NCBI GenBank assembly: GCA_022885665.1
Contig: JAGQDJ010000128.1
Span: 1 to 64,000 of the forward strand
Direction: 5' to 3'
Length of the DNA: 64,000 nucleotides
Origin: Triops longicaudatus
Lineage: Eukaryota > Arthropoda > Branchiopoda > Notostraca > Triopsidae
The notes below the pieces were generated by a model. It was given only the letters and a program-made list of their open reading frames with translations. It had not been told where the DNA came from and searched no databases. How positions within the stretch are numbered: the first letter of the stretch is position 1; each line of letters begins with the position of its first letter. Of the stretch, positions 50,394-63,460 are shown one piece after another. The translations under genes were made by a program, and so were the position numbers.

Positions 50394-53300
50394 GTAATTA
50401 TGGCAGCTCTTCTTTTTTCCCCGTTTTTTTAATAGGCTTCCTTATGGGAGAAATCCTATCAGTTTCGAAAGCAGTGCACTGGAACGATTTTTGTGTCAAA
50501 CCGTGGGAAAAGTGAAGATTATAAAGCGTTTTTTCGTTCCATTTTTTTCTCATCGAAATTAGAAGCTTTCTCGCTTTTTTGCTTCTTACGGAATTGCGTA
50601 ATAATATATATTTTAAAAAGTCCCATTAATTCCGTATATTTATTTATATATGAATTACTATATTTATATATGAATCACTATATGAATTAAAACAAATGAT
50701 GTCTGTGAGTTTTCAATTTTTTAACAGGAAATATTGTACAGAAAAATACTTTTAATTTAAAATTATTTTGTTTAGTTCTGTATAAGCAAGTTTGGAACAA
50801 TGTAATAAAATGTAGAAGTATTTTTTCAAGCATTTTGAATAATTTTTTTACAGATTTTTTTGTTAAAAAACTTCTAAAAATGTTTAAATATTTTGGTAAA
50901 AAGTTGCAAATTTTTGTAAGAATTTTGGATAAGAAGATCGTTATTTTACACATCGTTCAGAATTTCCTACATTTTTTTACATTTTGTCTTATTTTTTTCG
51001 TGTTCATTTACTGAGTAATAAACACGAAATATTTATATAAAATTTATTATACTTTTATTTGTGTATTCATAGAATATTTATTGTGTTATTTTTTATTTAT
51101 TTTTTTTCAATTTTTTTTTTCTATTTCTTTCGCATATTTTAAGATTTGGAAACTTTCTTGCGTATTGTTTTGGAGTGAAAAGAGTTTTGTGACGTAACGA
51201 CTAACTTTCTTTAAAAGAGGTTTCAGCTAAAGTAAAGAAGCATGGAGATATACATTTTATACTGGTTTTAAACTCCTTTAAAGGCGTAAAACTTGCCGAA
51301 TGGGTTTAAGAAGGCTTCGAATGAGTGCACACACGTAACACAGTGTTTGGTGAAGTGTTGAAACCGGATTTTGGACATATGGACAGCGTATAATGCGTGA
51401 GTGTCGCAGGTGTGCAGTAATATTGGGTTTTAGAGACGTACAAGTTTCGTAATAAAGCTTCATAACAAAGGGTTGTGAGCTGTGTAATAAGTTAGTTTTG
51501 CAATTGCGCTTATGTGGAGGTTATTGCAGCGTAATTGCTTACGTGATGAGGGCAGCGTAACTTGAAACGTAATTTTCCAAAGAATTAGCCTTCGACAAAA
51601 ATTTTAAAAGGTAAAGTAAAAGCAAATTTGATATTAAGCTTGTTTTTGCCGTCTAAGGAAATTGTGAATTAGTAGAGGATAAAAAAAGGCGTCGAATTTC
51701 CCATTTAGGTAAAGTAGCACATGGTAATTCCAAAGCACAGGAAGTTGTGCCGTCACAATTTAAGCTACGTAATCCGAGTACAATACTCTCTATGTCGGAA
51801 AAAAAGTTAAACCAACAGAAATAAAGAAAAAATTAGAAAGTAGAGTTACACGAAAATTTCCCCTTACAAAATCCCGAGTTTTGCGGTTTATTTAATTTAT
51901 AACGGTGAAAAAGGATTTCTTTAGAATTTTGTGCTAAAAAGGATCGTAAGAAAATGTGCGACCGTTTTAGTTAAAGCGTGTCTCCATTAAGCGAGTCACG
52001 TTTTTTGGGTACGCATTGTACTAATCTGGCGTAAATAATGCCTGTGGTACATGTACAGTGTCTTGCACATTGACTAATTGTTTGCCATCGTAATATTTTA
52101 GCGATATTTCGGTTTTAAAATTTTACAGGTGTTTTTCGAATTTTTGTTTGTTTTTATTTTTAAGAATTTATTTTTATTTTTAAGAATTTATTTTTTATTT
52201 TTAAGAATTATTTTTATTTTTAAGAGTTTATTTTTATTTTTAAGAATTATTTTTATTTCTAGGAATTATTTTTATTGTTAAGAATTTATGTTTATTTTTA
52301 AAAATTTATGTTTATTTTTAAGAATTTGGTTTTATTTTTAAGGAATCGTGTTGAGTTTTTTCTAAAAAAAGTAGTTGTGAAGCTCTAAAAATGGCTCTAT
52401 TAGGAAGCTTCTTTTTCCCAAGCATCAGATTATACCAGTTAACTAGTTAAGATCAGGCACGCACGGAAAAAAAGCCCCAGTAGCTAAGCTCCTCCCACTC
52501 TTTTCTTGTTTCCCACTCCTCCCTCCCTTGCTGCACCTTAGAACGTGCCAAATTTCCTAAACACACTCCCAATTTTTCACCGGTAAGCTGTCAGGTAAAA
52601 AAAGGCCCTGTTTTGGCCTTTGGAAGGAAGCTTTGAAGGCAACAGGAGATGGATCAGTATCTCCATTACCCATCACAGCTGAAAAGGCCCAGGTCTAGAG
52701 CAAAGCCAACGACGGTTTAATTGACACGGGAAGAGCGCTCTCGTGTGTTTCCAACCGTGAGGTATGTTCTTAATTGCGTCAAGACAGAAACGAACGCCTA
52801 CGCCGCACCTGCGTCCTTTCTTGTTTTCCTTCACTACTGAGTGTGTCGTCTGCCGAGTCGGTTGTCTCGACCTGAAAAGAAATCGTTTTTTTTTTCTAGA
52901 AAAATTCACGGCATTCAGTCGTTTGAGTTGTTTTTAGTGCTTCACGTGGATTTAATACCTTAAAGTAAAAAACGCTTTTGGGAAATTAGTCCATTGTGAA
53001 ATTGGAAAAAAGTGAACAAAAAATAATAAAAAAATAAATAAAAAATAGTAAAAATAATAAAAAAATAAATAAAAAATAGTAAAATAAAACGCTGTGGAGA
53101 GAATAAATCCAAATTTTTTGTGACAAGTGACGTAATTTCGAAATTTCGGAAATAAATACGAAAATTTCAAGCTTAAGTTGCGTGGCAGTAGTCGTTAGAA
53201 CGTTGTTCGAGTGAATTTTGGGAATATTTTCAAAAGTTTTGTGAAACGTAAAAGAATTAAATGCCACAATTTTTCCAAAATTGGCAGAAGGAAGCGTGTA

Positions 53301-53747
53301 GTGTAAAGTGTACATTAAAGTGTGCGTAACCGTTCTTGGTAGTAAAATCGGTGTATGAATGGTTTTAAAATTTCCCAAATTTTGTGAAAAAATGGGAAAT
53401 TTACGTTTCAAAGCTTGGAAATCTGCCAAATTTTCGTGAAAAGGTTAAAAGTGTGTGGCAATAGCTACAAAGCTTTGTGGACCGATACAAGAAAATGCAA
53501 AAATAAAATTCTGGAAAAATTCGAAAAAAGCAAACATAAAAAAACGGGGAAAAAATTAAAATCGTTTTTCCGAAAATCGAAGAAAAATGCAAGAATTTCG
53601 AAAAACCGGGAAAATGCAAAAATAATAAAAAAATCGAAAAGATGCCAAACTAAAACCTTGGAAAAATCGCCAAAAATTAAAACGAAGTTAAACTAAAGCT
53701 TGCAGTGTAACTGTTCGAAAAAATAAGCGGAAGTGAAAAATTGGACC
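50394..53747. other. Gene-free, possibly intronic; A-rich leader at the right end
   Basis: 52140-52330 is a minisatellite of TTTTTATTTTTAAGAATT units. A strong donor without an upstream open frame (GTGAG then GTATGT, 52761) may end a non-coding first exon. 52970-53747 is an A-rich leader-like stretch before the exon at 53748. Confidence 0.45.
52140..52335. repeat. Minisatellite, unit about 19-20 bp
   Basis: Roughly nine imperfect copies of TTTATTTTTAAGAATT, with unit length varying by one or two bases. Confidence 0.85.
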
Positions 53748-53974
53748 ATGTTTGGCGTGGAAGATAGTGCAGTAGTGTACCAGGAGGCTTTTTGGCTGGA
53801 TTCGAGCTCAACTTCGCCGCCTTCGTCCTCGTTGTACAAGGGTACGGCAGAGCTTTTGTCCAGCGCTTCGAAATCGGTGTATCAGAGCAGATCCACGGCT
53901 CAACCTTGGGCCAACTATCTCCGTGATTTCAATCCGTATGCGCGGTATTGTTTAAGGACGGCTTACGTCACCAG
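53748..53974 (+). CDS. Candidate first coding exon (75-residue N-terminus, Ser/Tyr-rich)
   Basis: ATG with A at -3 (GACCATG) opens a 75-codon frame that ends at a donor (ACCAG then GTATAC) in phase 2. It begins MFGVEDSAVVYQEAFWLDSS, has a Ser/Pro-rich stretch at about 19-29 (SSSTSPPSSS), and ends NPYARYCLRTAYVT. It stands out as GC-balanced sequence between A/T-rich flanks, a good sign of coding. The preceding 600 bp are A-rich, like a long leader. I do not recognise the family. In-frame codons after the donor are spurious. Confidence 0.6.
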
Positions 53975-54369
53975 GTATACATCACAGAAGAACTTAGGCG
54001 TTTACCTTAATTTTGTTGGGTACGTGTTCTATATACCACACACCTTAAAAAGCCAAGCAAAAAATAAATACATTAAAAATAAAAAATAAATAAAATTAAA
54101 ATAAGAAAACAAGAGAGAAATAGTGCTGGACAAGGATAAACGAAAGGCGAATTTAGGACGTTGGGAAATGCGAAGTTTTTATTTTTGCGAATTAGACCTT
54201 GAGGTTTTGATCTGTTTGATCGAGGACACAGAATTGAGGGCAGATTTGTGAAATGTGTTCACTTTTTTAGTGGAGCGTTTGTGTGCGTATTATTAACGGT
54301 TACTCACTTAGTAACAGTGAACTATGAACGTTACTAATAATGAAGTAGTGTGAATCTGGAAGTTGCAAC

Positions 54370-55280
54370 AAGGGATGTTCAACAATGCAATGCATTTAGT
54401 CTCGGAGAACGAATAAGGAAATAAGAAAAAAATACAACAATTGGAGGTAGTTTACGAAGATAGGGGGGAACCCGGATGTAAGAGACTTTTCGCTCCAAAG
54501 CGTAATAATAGAATTTTTCTATGCGTTGAAATATTACAACAATGAAATTTGTAGGAAGAATTTCTAAAAAAAAAAGCTTTAATCGTTATATTGAAGTAAT
54601 GGACTGCAACAATGGAACATTTATGAAGGACCAAGCCCGGATATAAGGTTGAAAATCTCAAAGCGCAACAGTAAATCACATTTCAATAATTAAAAGTAAA
54701 GAATGAAGGCGAAAAAGTAGCTTAAATAGTCACATTGAAGTGTACTTGCTGCATAAAACATCTATGAAGGACGAAAGCTGAGCCCGGATATAAGAGAGTT
54801 AAAGACACTTTTAAGAGCAACAATCAAGTAAATCGTGGCAACAATGAACAAGTATACATAATAAAGTTGAAGAACTAGTTTAAATCATCGCAGTAACCTA
54901 ACTTACTGCAACAATGAAAATGTATTAAAAAGAGTGGAGCCCTTATGTAAGAGAGTTTTAGAAACTTCGAAGCGCAACAATGAAATGTAAAGTATAAAAT
55001 AGAAAAATTAGCTTAAATCGTCACATTCAAGTCAGTTACTGTAACAATGAATCATTTGTGAAAGACCGAATCAGGGCCCGAATATAAGAGACCTGTAACG
55101 CAATGTGTGCAATAATGAAGTTACTCATTTAAGAGACAACAATGAAATATTCAGAACAAGCTCGTAAAACTACCTTAAATCTTGTATTGAAGTAATTTAC
55201 TGCAACAATGAAACATTTATTACAGAACTAAGTTGAGCCCAGATGTAAGAGACTAGTGTTTCAGAGCACAACAATAATAT
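54370..55280. repeat. Interspersed array of CAACAATG and CCCGGATRTAAGAGA motifs
   Basis: About eight CAACAATG and six CCCGGATRTAAGAGA-like copies alternate, one pair roughly every 100-170 bp, with TTACTGCAACAATGAA recurring. This is a degenerate tandem repeat. Confidence 0.7.
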
Positions 55281-58200
55281 CTTGCTTTCCAGTATTTACT
55301 TCAGGTACTTTACTCATTCGCGTGTTTTTCATTTACCAATATTTCTTCACGTATTTTATTTTTTATTTATATTTATATGAATATTGAATCAAGGAGAAAT
55401 AAACTATTTTTAAACTTCAATCTATTTAATGCTTACTTACATATCTTATTCTTAATATCTTGTATTCACTTTATGTACTGCATTTCTTTATATATTTTTA
55501 ATTTTCCGTTATTTTGTAACTTATTTTATTTTATTCTTTTGAATTTATTTTTCTGGTAAATAAGCTTTCGGCAGGTGATGGGAAAAGGGATTTTAATGCC
55601 AGTGTAATTACCGCTGTATGGGGTAGTTTCAAGGGCTGACGTGGGGGAGTGGGACGTAACTAATTGTAGTGCGAGATGCTGTCGTTCGTGCGAAATTTCA
55701 GCGGAAGTGTGTGGATGGGGACAGTTGGCACACATTGCTTGGTCAGACTTTGCGGTTAGCCTTTTACGCTCCGTGGTAAAGGCGTTATTGTGTAGAATAC
55801 AGTACACAAGCCTAGTTTTACCACAGGAGTAGATGGCCGTGATGGATTAGTGGTATTCTGCTACAGTATAAGGATAGCAAAGCAGTAAGCTGGAATAACT
55901 GTAATTTTCGGCTGGAAAAAGCTTATTGGAACCATACCGAGGATGTTTTGGATTTTCCTGGTTTTGGAATAGAAAAAAAGAGAATATGACAGAATGAAGG
56001 GGAAAAAGGTTCTTGTGACGAATAAAGTGGTTAGTTTACGAAGATGATTCTAAATAAAGCTAAATAATGGGCGAAAATGTGACAGTAAAGTTTGGGGGGG
56101 ATTCCGTTAATGTATAGAATTCGTATTCTTATTGATTCGCAGACTAGTTAAATTTAAAAATCGAGCTTAAAATTCTTGAAATTTGGGGCAAATGTTAGAA
56201 AATTGGAGAAGTTTCAATGGAAAAGTCAATGGAAACAGTTCCATTCACTTTAGTGACTTTTGCCAAAAAATAAAGAAAGAAAGGTAAAGAAAAATAAAGA
56301 AAGAAAATGAAAAATAATCAATGAATAAAAAAAATAAATCATTTCAAATGTAATTAAAAAGACGTATAACGTTTTAATGTTCAGTATTTCAGTATTCAGC
56401 ATTCAAAAATTGCTTCCGTAGAGCTGATTTAGTATTAAGTATTTTATACAGCTCCGGAGTTAGTTAGGGAAAATGTAAAATTTAGTTAAGCTTAAAAACT
56501 TTATGTCAAGAACGTTTTTGAAATAAAGTATTTTTGTATTCAGGATTGACTATAGTAAAAAAAATGCTTCAGTGTAGCTAATTTATTTATAAATATTTTA
56601 GAAAACTCCAAGGCTCATTACAATTTTGTTAAGCTCGCAAACTTTACTGTCAAAAACTTTTTTCGAAAAAAATAAAAGAAATTGTAGTTTAGAAAAAAAA
56701 AAGAAACTTAAGAAAAGAAACATCATTTTCCATACAATTTAGCTGTATGCGTCTGAGCCATAGCGTTGCAGCCTTAAAGCGCGTTTCGGCGTGCTGGCTA
56801 GTTCCGAATTTATGGAAATGCAGGCAACGCACGTGCTTTTACGCGTCAGGATTCCATTAACGCGATTTTTCAAGGAGAAACAGTCAACAAGTGATAAATG
56901 GCGTTTCCTAAGGTCATCCACGATCGTTTTCAACTTCGAACTCGATTTGTCTTGATTTTTGGATGTGCATTGAAAGGAATAATGAACTTTTGCTAAAGCA
57001 TTTGTTAGTAGAACGAATTGATTTACGTTCTTTAAAATAAAATAAAACAATGTAATGTCCAAATTATAAAGTAATATAAAAATAAATATAAAATAATATA
57101 ATAAATAATTTATGTAATATAATAAAAAATATATGAAATTACATAGAAAATAAAGTGTAATGAAATATCTAAAATTTTAAAAATTTGGTGAATAATAGGA
57201 AGCGAATAACGGAGCGCAAAGGTGGATTGAGCATGTCGGTCAGGTGCATTGAAGACTGACCTATAAAAGCGCAGTTTGACCAGGTGACCGGTAAATTCCA
57301 GTCGAATGATTAATAATAATAAAGCTAGCCGTGTTTAGTCAAGACTCACAAGTTTAACTGTAGATATCCTTCAGTGGCAGCGTATGGAGCTGAAGTTTCG
57401 CGTTTAGCGAGAGAAACGAGGCGAGCGATTTTCGGTTCTTTTTTCGTTTTTAGATTTTTGTAAAAAATATTGTTTTTAGTAGCGCTGTTATTTTCTATTT
57501 TTTTTTCAACGAGGACAATAGTTTTGTAGCGGCAAAAGGCGGTCAGGTGTGAAAGGTTAATTGTTGCGGTTGGCGGCTAAGCGAGATGAATCTACGCACC
57601 ATCCATCATCTACGGAGATGATGCTTCTCATCTTCGCAGCGAGCAGTCGAGCTATTCTGGTGTCTGCTCTGGGAAAAAAAGATGGAAGTGAAAAATAAGT
57701 CGAAAATTAAAAAGTTTTTTTTTCTCCGTTGGGTTATTTGTTACTGCCGTGACATAGTAAAAGGCTTTTCCGGATATACGCAATTTAAAATTAACGGAAG
57801 AGTATTTAACTTCGTCACGTTTCTTAATTATGGAAATTTTGCAACGTTGGAACTGTTGAAGTATTTGGAGGCGTTTGGAAGTGTTTGGACGTATTTGTGA
57901 AAGGGATTTGTCTATCAAGGGTATTTTTTCTTTCAAGGAAGCGCAAAATAGGACGTAATTGCGAAAGGGAAAGAAACTTGAAGGTCATCGCTAGTCTTTT
58001 TAATTAATGTTACAAAGCCTTGGTGGACGGAGGGCTAATTTAATGAGATTCTAGAAAGAGCGACTAGTACGAAAATTTTGAATCGAGTCGTACTTTTAGT
58101 GATTAAAATAAATAGTATACGATCTTAAAAAAATATATATAAAAAAGAACGAAAACAATGAAGTTCTCAGTGAAAAGGATATAGGGCATAAGGAAGCAGT

Positions 58201-58372
58201 TATGAAACTGACCACTAGATGGACAAAGAGAGCCAACGAAGTAAAATGGCATAACTTTGTTTACATTACGAGACTTATCTCGGGTAAACGAACCATAGTT
58301 AGCGCGTTCGAGCCTGCGCAATTCATTGTTACAGGAGAAGTTCACTATAACGAACCATTTTATAACAGACTA

Positions 58373-58516
58373 CAGTAAAAATCTGGCTGTAACGTACACG
58401 CAAGTTGACAGAAAATTGTTTCGTGATAAATGTTTTCGCTTCACTCAATCATGTGGACTTGAACGCTATAGCCGATTGTTCTTTAGACGCGTTGTACGTT
58501 ATAGCGAGGTTTACTG
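58373..58516. mobile_element. Pogo-like MITE, 144 bp
   Basis: Left end CAGTAAAAATCTGGCTGTAA, right end read inverted CAGTAAACCTCGCTATAACG; both reach a shared ACGTAC. TA precedes the left end, but the right flank is CA. More CGTTATAACGAA palindromes follow at 58575-58630. Confidence 0.55.
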
Positions 58517-58729
58517 CACCAAGCAATGGGTTCTAAGGTACCGGTTTATGCTCAGAGTAGCATCTGATGTAACGAACTCCGGTTATAACGAAGTGTTTTT
58601 CTGTTTTTAAAATGTTCGTTATAACGAACGTTCTATTGTAATACGTCTGGAATGTGTAACGTTGTTCCAAAAATCGTTTACGACACGCACCAATGTATAT
58701 CGAAACTTTCGGGTACATTGTTGATGCCA

Positions 58730-59190
58730 AGGAAGCGGATAACGTAATTCAGAAGCCATTGTTGACAAATTCGAAATATTTCTCATTGAGCATTTAAATT
58801 CATTATTACCGCTGTCTTGATTACATATATTTAGTACACATTATTGACACTATCAGTGTATTTCCTATTGAATATTTCCAATTATTCATTGTTGATCTTT
58901 AAAGATGATCTTTAAATTCGTACATATACTCATATGTATGTGTCAGTATTCATTGTTGACACTATCAGAGTATTTCCTATTAAACAGTTCCAAATATTCA
59001 TTGTTGTAACCATTTTTAAATTTATACGTATACTAATATGTACGTATTCATTGTTGACCGTGTCAGTACTTTCTATTAAAAGTTTGAAAGTTTCATTGTT
59101 GCGACGCATAAAGTAACATCACCAATGCGTTGCGCGTCTTATTGCGTTATAGCGTGTCACTCGATATTCATTGTTGATCTAGTTTGTTCA
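58730..59190. repeat. Degenerate tandem repeat with TTCATTGTTGA motif
   Basis: Units of about 60-110 bp contain CATTGTTGACACTATCAG followed by TATTTCCTATT and similar blocks; about eight CATTGTTG copies. Confidence 0.75.
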
Positions 59191-60302
59191 TTAGCGCCAG
59201 TTGAGCAGCGTAGTTCACTGGTTATCGTCAAATCGCACCCTGGAAACCTAATAAGCTCAGTGGAACTTGATCTGCTACTTTGATTTGTGCGAAACTGGAG
59301 CTGCGTTTTTCAAACGTCGCTTTTCATCGAGAATTTTCTGTTTTTTTTTTTTTTTTTTTGTATTTCGTTTGTTTTTCATAACGCTGCGTCGATGTAAATT
59401 AATCATATGCCAAAGTGAGCTTGATAAGGGAGCAGCAAAGTTTTCCTGCTTTTCGGTTAACTTTTTTCCTCTTTTTCCTTTATTTTTTGTTGCTTTTTCT
59501 TCATCGGTTGCGGCGAAGAGATTGTGGCCCTGGAGCGTTGCTACTGCCACAAGTGACGAAGAAGGAAAAAAGGCATGAATTGTTCGCACTTGGAACAAAA
59601 AAGCTAGAAAAATAGAAGAAAAAGGATTAAAGAAGCAAAAGTGGTTGGCAGACTTGTTGGGCAGCCAGTTTGGCAAGTCTCAGTCCTAGTTGCGATTCCG
59701 TTTGTGATACCAGCTTTATATCGGTCGCCCCTCACTTTCTAACGTGCAGAAAGCACCTTTTAATAGCATTACGGTGAATGTGACCTTTAACAAGCTTATT
59801 TACTTCAGAAACTTCGTTAAATCATGTAAAATAATTTACGGAAATATTATATGCAAGATTGTAACAAAGTGTTGGGAAAAAAATCCGGAACGCGATTTAA
59901 AAAAAATAGTGTGATCAAAATAAGTTTTGGGATTGACGGTGTACGTGTCTCTGTGAAGAAATTGGAGAAAATGGAGAAAAAAAGTTAGAATTAAATTTTG
60001 AAAGGTTTAAGAAAGTTCAGTGAACGTGACGTAACACAAAGAATCCGTTAATTCGTGTTATAACGTGTTTCAACACAAGTATAATTTACTTATAATTGAA
60101 ATTTCCAACATTGAGATGTTAATTCTGAAAGTTCCAAAAATCCTTCAACGTTGATTTTAAGAGTGATTTGATTATTGTGTGCGTACGGTGTTGACGTGAC
60201 ACGTTGGCTCGCTTAACGATAAATGCGTCTCAAGAAAAAAAATCCTTAAAAATAGCTAAATATGTTTAAACGTTAAGAGAATTTAAAAAAAAAAATCCGA
60301 AA

Positions 60303-60400
60303 ATGCGTTCGAACAGATTTTCGGGCAGTGCGTTGTGGTTACGTTGGTCAGTGAAATCGACCTACAAAAATTCGGTTTTGTTCCTCAAGCGTAAGAGCAG
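60303..60400 (+). CDS. Candidate first coding exon (32-residue basic N-terminus)
   Basis: ATG with A at -3 starts MRSNRFSGSALWLRWSVKST, open for 32 codons and ending LKRKS at a donor (GCAG then GTACGC) in phase 2. The preceding 400 bp are A-rich, as for 50269 and 53748. I found this one by looking for that leader pattern, and its phase then matched, which gives the set some predictive support. Function unknown. Confidence 0.45.
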
Positions 60401-60779
60401 GTACGCATTATTCACAATAGCAAAGCGACGTAAAGTTGTTTAATAGCTTTCGTTCTTAATTTCGAGTTTCGAACGAGTGAGTGATGTTTGAGCGTGTTTG
60501 AGTTGTCGAAGAAACCCTTGGAGTGGGTTAATTAACCTCTTAAGTGATTTGATCCTTTTTGAGTAACGGTACGTGTCGAATTCTATGGCCCTAATTGCTT
60601 CATTCTTTGTGGCTGACCTTTTGGTCCCCGTTAAAACGCCACAGCTACTGTTTCCAGTTTTCCAGCTTCTCAGCTTCCTACTCGAGACTTTCATTGTTTT
60701 CCTTTTTTTGTTGTTCCTAATATCCTTTTTCTTAGTTTTATCTTTATTTTTTAAAGATTTATGTCATATGAATTTCGTT

Positions 60780-61440
60780 GAAATTTAGGAAATTTTCTTT
60801 GATTTCTAGGATCTTTTCATTGATTTCTAGGAATTTTTTCTTTGCTTTTAGGATTTTTTTTACTTTAAGAAAGAATTTGATTTTTAAGATTTTTTTAAAT
60901 TTTTATTTTAAGGAATTATTCGTTCGATTTTAAGGAGAATTTTTTTGGTTTTTAGAATTTGTTAGTGGAATTTTTTCTGAATTTTTCTTTTATTTTTTAA
61001 CTTGTTTTCTTTTTTTTGTTCTTAGGAAATAATTTCTTTTGATTTTAAACAAGCTTCCTTTGATTTTTAGGATTTTTTATATTAAGATTTCTATTTGTTT
61101 AGAATTTTTTCTTTGATTTTTCTTAAAATTTATTATTAAGAATTATTATTTATTTATTATTAACGACATTTTATGTGATGTAATTTTTTGTTAGATTTTT
61201 AGAAGATTTGCCCTATTTTTCGACATTTTATGAGCCATTTTATGCTTTTTTTCTTACATTTTTTAGGATCTCTTCGTTTGTTAGGAAATAATTCCTTTGT
61301 TTTTGAAGTTTTTTTTATTTTTAGGAATTATTCATTCGATTTTATGAGATTTTCTTTGACGTTTAGGAATTGCTTCTTCGATTTTCAAATTTTATTTTTA
61401 GGAATTTATTTTATTTTTTCGAATTTTTATATTATTTTAT
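60780..61440. repeat. T-rich degenerate repeat built on TTTTTAGGAATT
   Basis: Blocks such as TTTCTTTGATTTTTAGGATT recur every 30-60 bp with many changes. Open frames here are by-products of the composition. Confidence 0.65.
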
Positions 61441-63460
61441 ATTTTTTTATTTAGTTTTATTTAAAAAAAATTCACTCCTCGCGTACCGTAAAGTGACTCC
61501 ATTGCGTCGAATCACGGCGCCAAGAAGCTTGATTCCGATGCCAAGTCGACTTAGTAGTCGCCTTGGCACAGTTTTTACGTATTTGCAGGCATTTCAGGAC
61601 TGACGTTGGTGTTACGGCACCCAGTGTCAACGGCGCTGTGCGTCAAGCGAGATTGTCTCCCTTTTTTGCGTCTCTATACAGCCTGCGTGGCCTTGTTTCG
61701 CTTGATAAAGCTTAACTCAGTTAATTAGGACAGTGACCTTTCGATCTCGGTGGAATAAGGTCACTTACGCAGTGCCGTAACGTGCAACCAACGTTTTTGT
61801 GGTGTAAAAGCAGTACTCGAGGAGAAGAATATAAAGTTCTGACCAGTTTTGTTTTGTGGAGAAGGAAATGCGAGGATTTTTTATGTGTGTGAATATTATT
61901 TTATTGGTTTGGTTACAAGTTTTGACGGTGGGATAACAATTGGTGTTTTATAGTCCTAAAGTACACAGTGGTCGACATTAATGGACAATGAGTTTCAAAT
62001 GGAAATTTCGACGGTTTTCCATGTTTTCCAGGTACTGTAACAGAGGAAAATTTGACATTTGAAAAGTTTAAGTATGTCGTTATTTTAGAAGTACTTGTGT
62101 GTGCTAGTTGTACTGTATTATTAATGTTAATATTAAAGAAGTTTCCTTGGGCAGAATACGGAATTTTTGACAATTAAATGGGTATTTTTAAAGTTTTATT
62201 CATTTGTGAAATTTTAGGGTTGTAATTTTAACGTTTTTAATGAGTTTTTAAAGTTCACATTTTGTCGATTTTCTTTCTAAAATTGTCTTAAATTTGCAAT
62301 GTACTTATGTGGTTAAAATTTTTTCAAAGTTTTCAAAATATTTTATTTGACTTTTTTTAGCGTTCACGTTCTTTTAGATTGAATTTTGAGTTCTGCTCTA
62401 ATTTTGTCTGAATTTTTGGTACCGTGATTATCTTGAAATTCCCGCTTTTTCATCTCGTTGGAGCAATTGCGTTGATATTGGATTCTTATGAAGATATCAG
62501 AGCATAAGGAAACGAGTGAAGAAGGAAGTTCTTGACATTTTTCGAGGGTTTGGAGAAACTCAAAAAGTGTACAAGGAGCGAAACGTGCTGAGGTGGAGAC
62601 ATGTGTGTTAGTGAGCGTGTGTGTGTGCTGTTATAAGGTCTCTTAAAGGGCTAAAAATAAGACATACACTTTTGGGTGCCAATGGTCATCCGGTCACCTC
62701 TTTTTCATTTATTTTTTTAATGATTTTTTTAGCGTGGCTTTTGCGTGTTGGGCTTTTGGGTACGACAGTATCATAAAATTTAAAGATAAACCAAATTAAA
62801 TAGAGCATTGAAATAGAACATAACCTTAAAACTTAAATATAAATAACTAAACACATGGAAACATACCTTAGAACATTAAAATAAGTACGAAAATAAATTT
62901 TAAAAGATTTTTTTTACTTTTTATTTTATTTATTTATTTTTTGGTGACAGGGATTTTAGGCGTTAAAATTGTTGCAAGATAAGTGCCAAGGTTAGCAAGT
63001 ACAAGCGATACAATATTTGAAGTTCATTGGTCTTGTTTTTGCTTGGTTTTGTGTTGTTTGTGTGGGGAAGGATAGAGAAGGGAACCGAGATAAAAGTTTT
63101 GAGTTTCCGGTCGTGTGACGTCATAGGTGGTCGGTAGCCAAAGGGAGGGAGGACGTTCAGGTAGCGGATAACTCAAGTTAGCTTCACACATGCTAATGTG
63201 TGAACTGATACCCACAATTCCCGAAAACGAAAGAGTAGGTTACTTGGACAGAACAAGCAATTAAAAGACCCATAGTGTAACGAAAGGAGTTCAGTGCAGT
63301 AACGGAATAGTGTAGTCAAGGGATTTCCCCGCCCACTTTCGGGTTTAAGATGTAGTCTGGGTGCCAGAAAGGTTAAATGGGCGGGCAGTGTATTGTAGAT
63401 CCAGAATTGTTCGTAACAGACGCGCGTATATTTGAGAAAGACCTTGATAGAGTTTATGAA

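Larger units (their letters stand above)
53975..60302. other. Gene-free, possibly intronic; repeat-dense
   Basis: 54370-55280 carries interleaved CAACAATGAA and CCCGGATRTAAGAGA motifs. 58373-58516 is a pogo-like MITE, and 58730-59190 has about eight CATTGTTG motifs. 59870-60302 is an A-rich leader-like stretch before the exon at 60303. No supported gene. Confidence 0.45.

Noticed and set aside
52649..52692. Phase-2 candidate MDQYLHYPSQLKRP
   Set aside because: The donor GTCTAG is weak, and a stronger donor at 52761 would place this frame in a leader with a stop.
61980..62030. MDNEFQMEISTVFHVFQ before a CAG/GTACTG donor
   Set aside because: It ends in phase 0, unlike the set, and the ATG context is poor.
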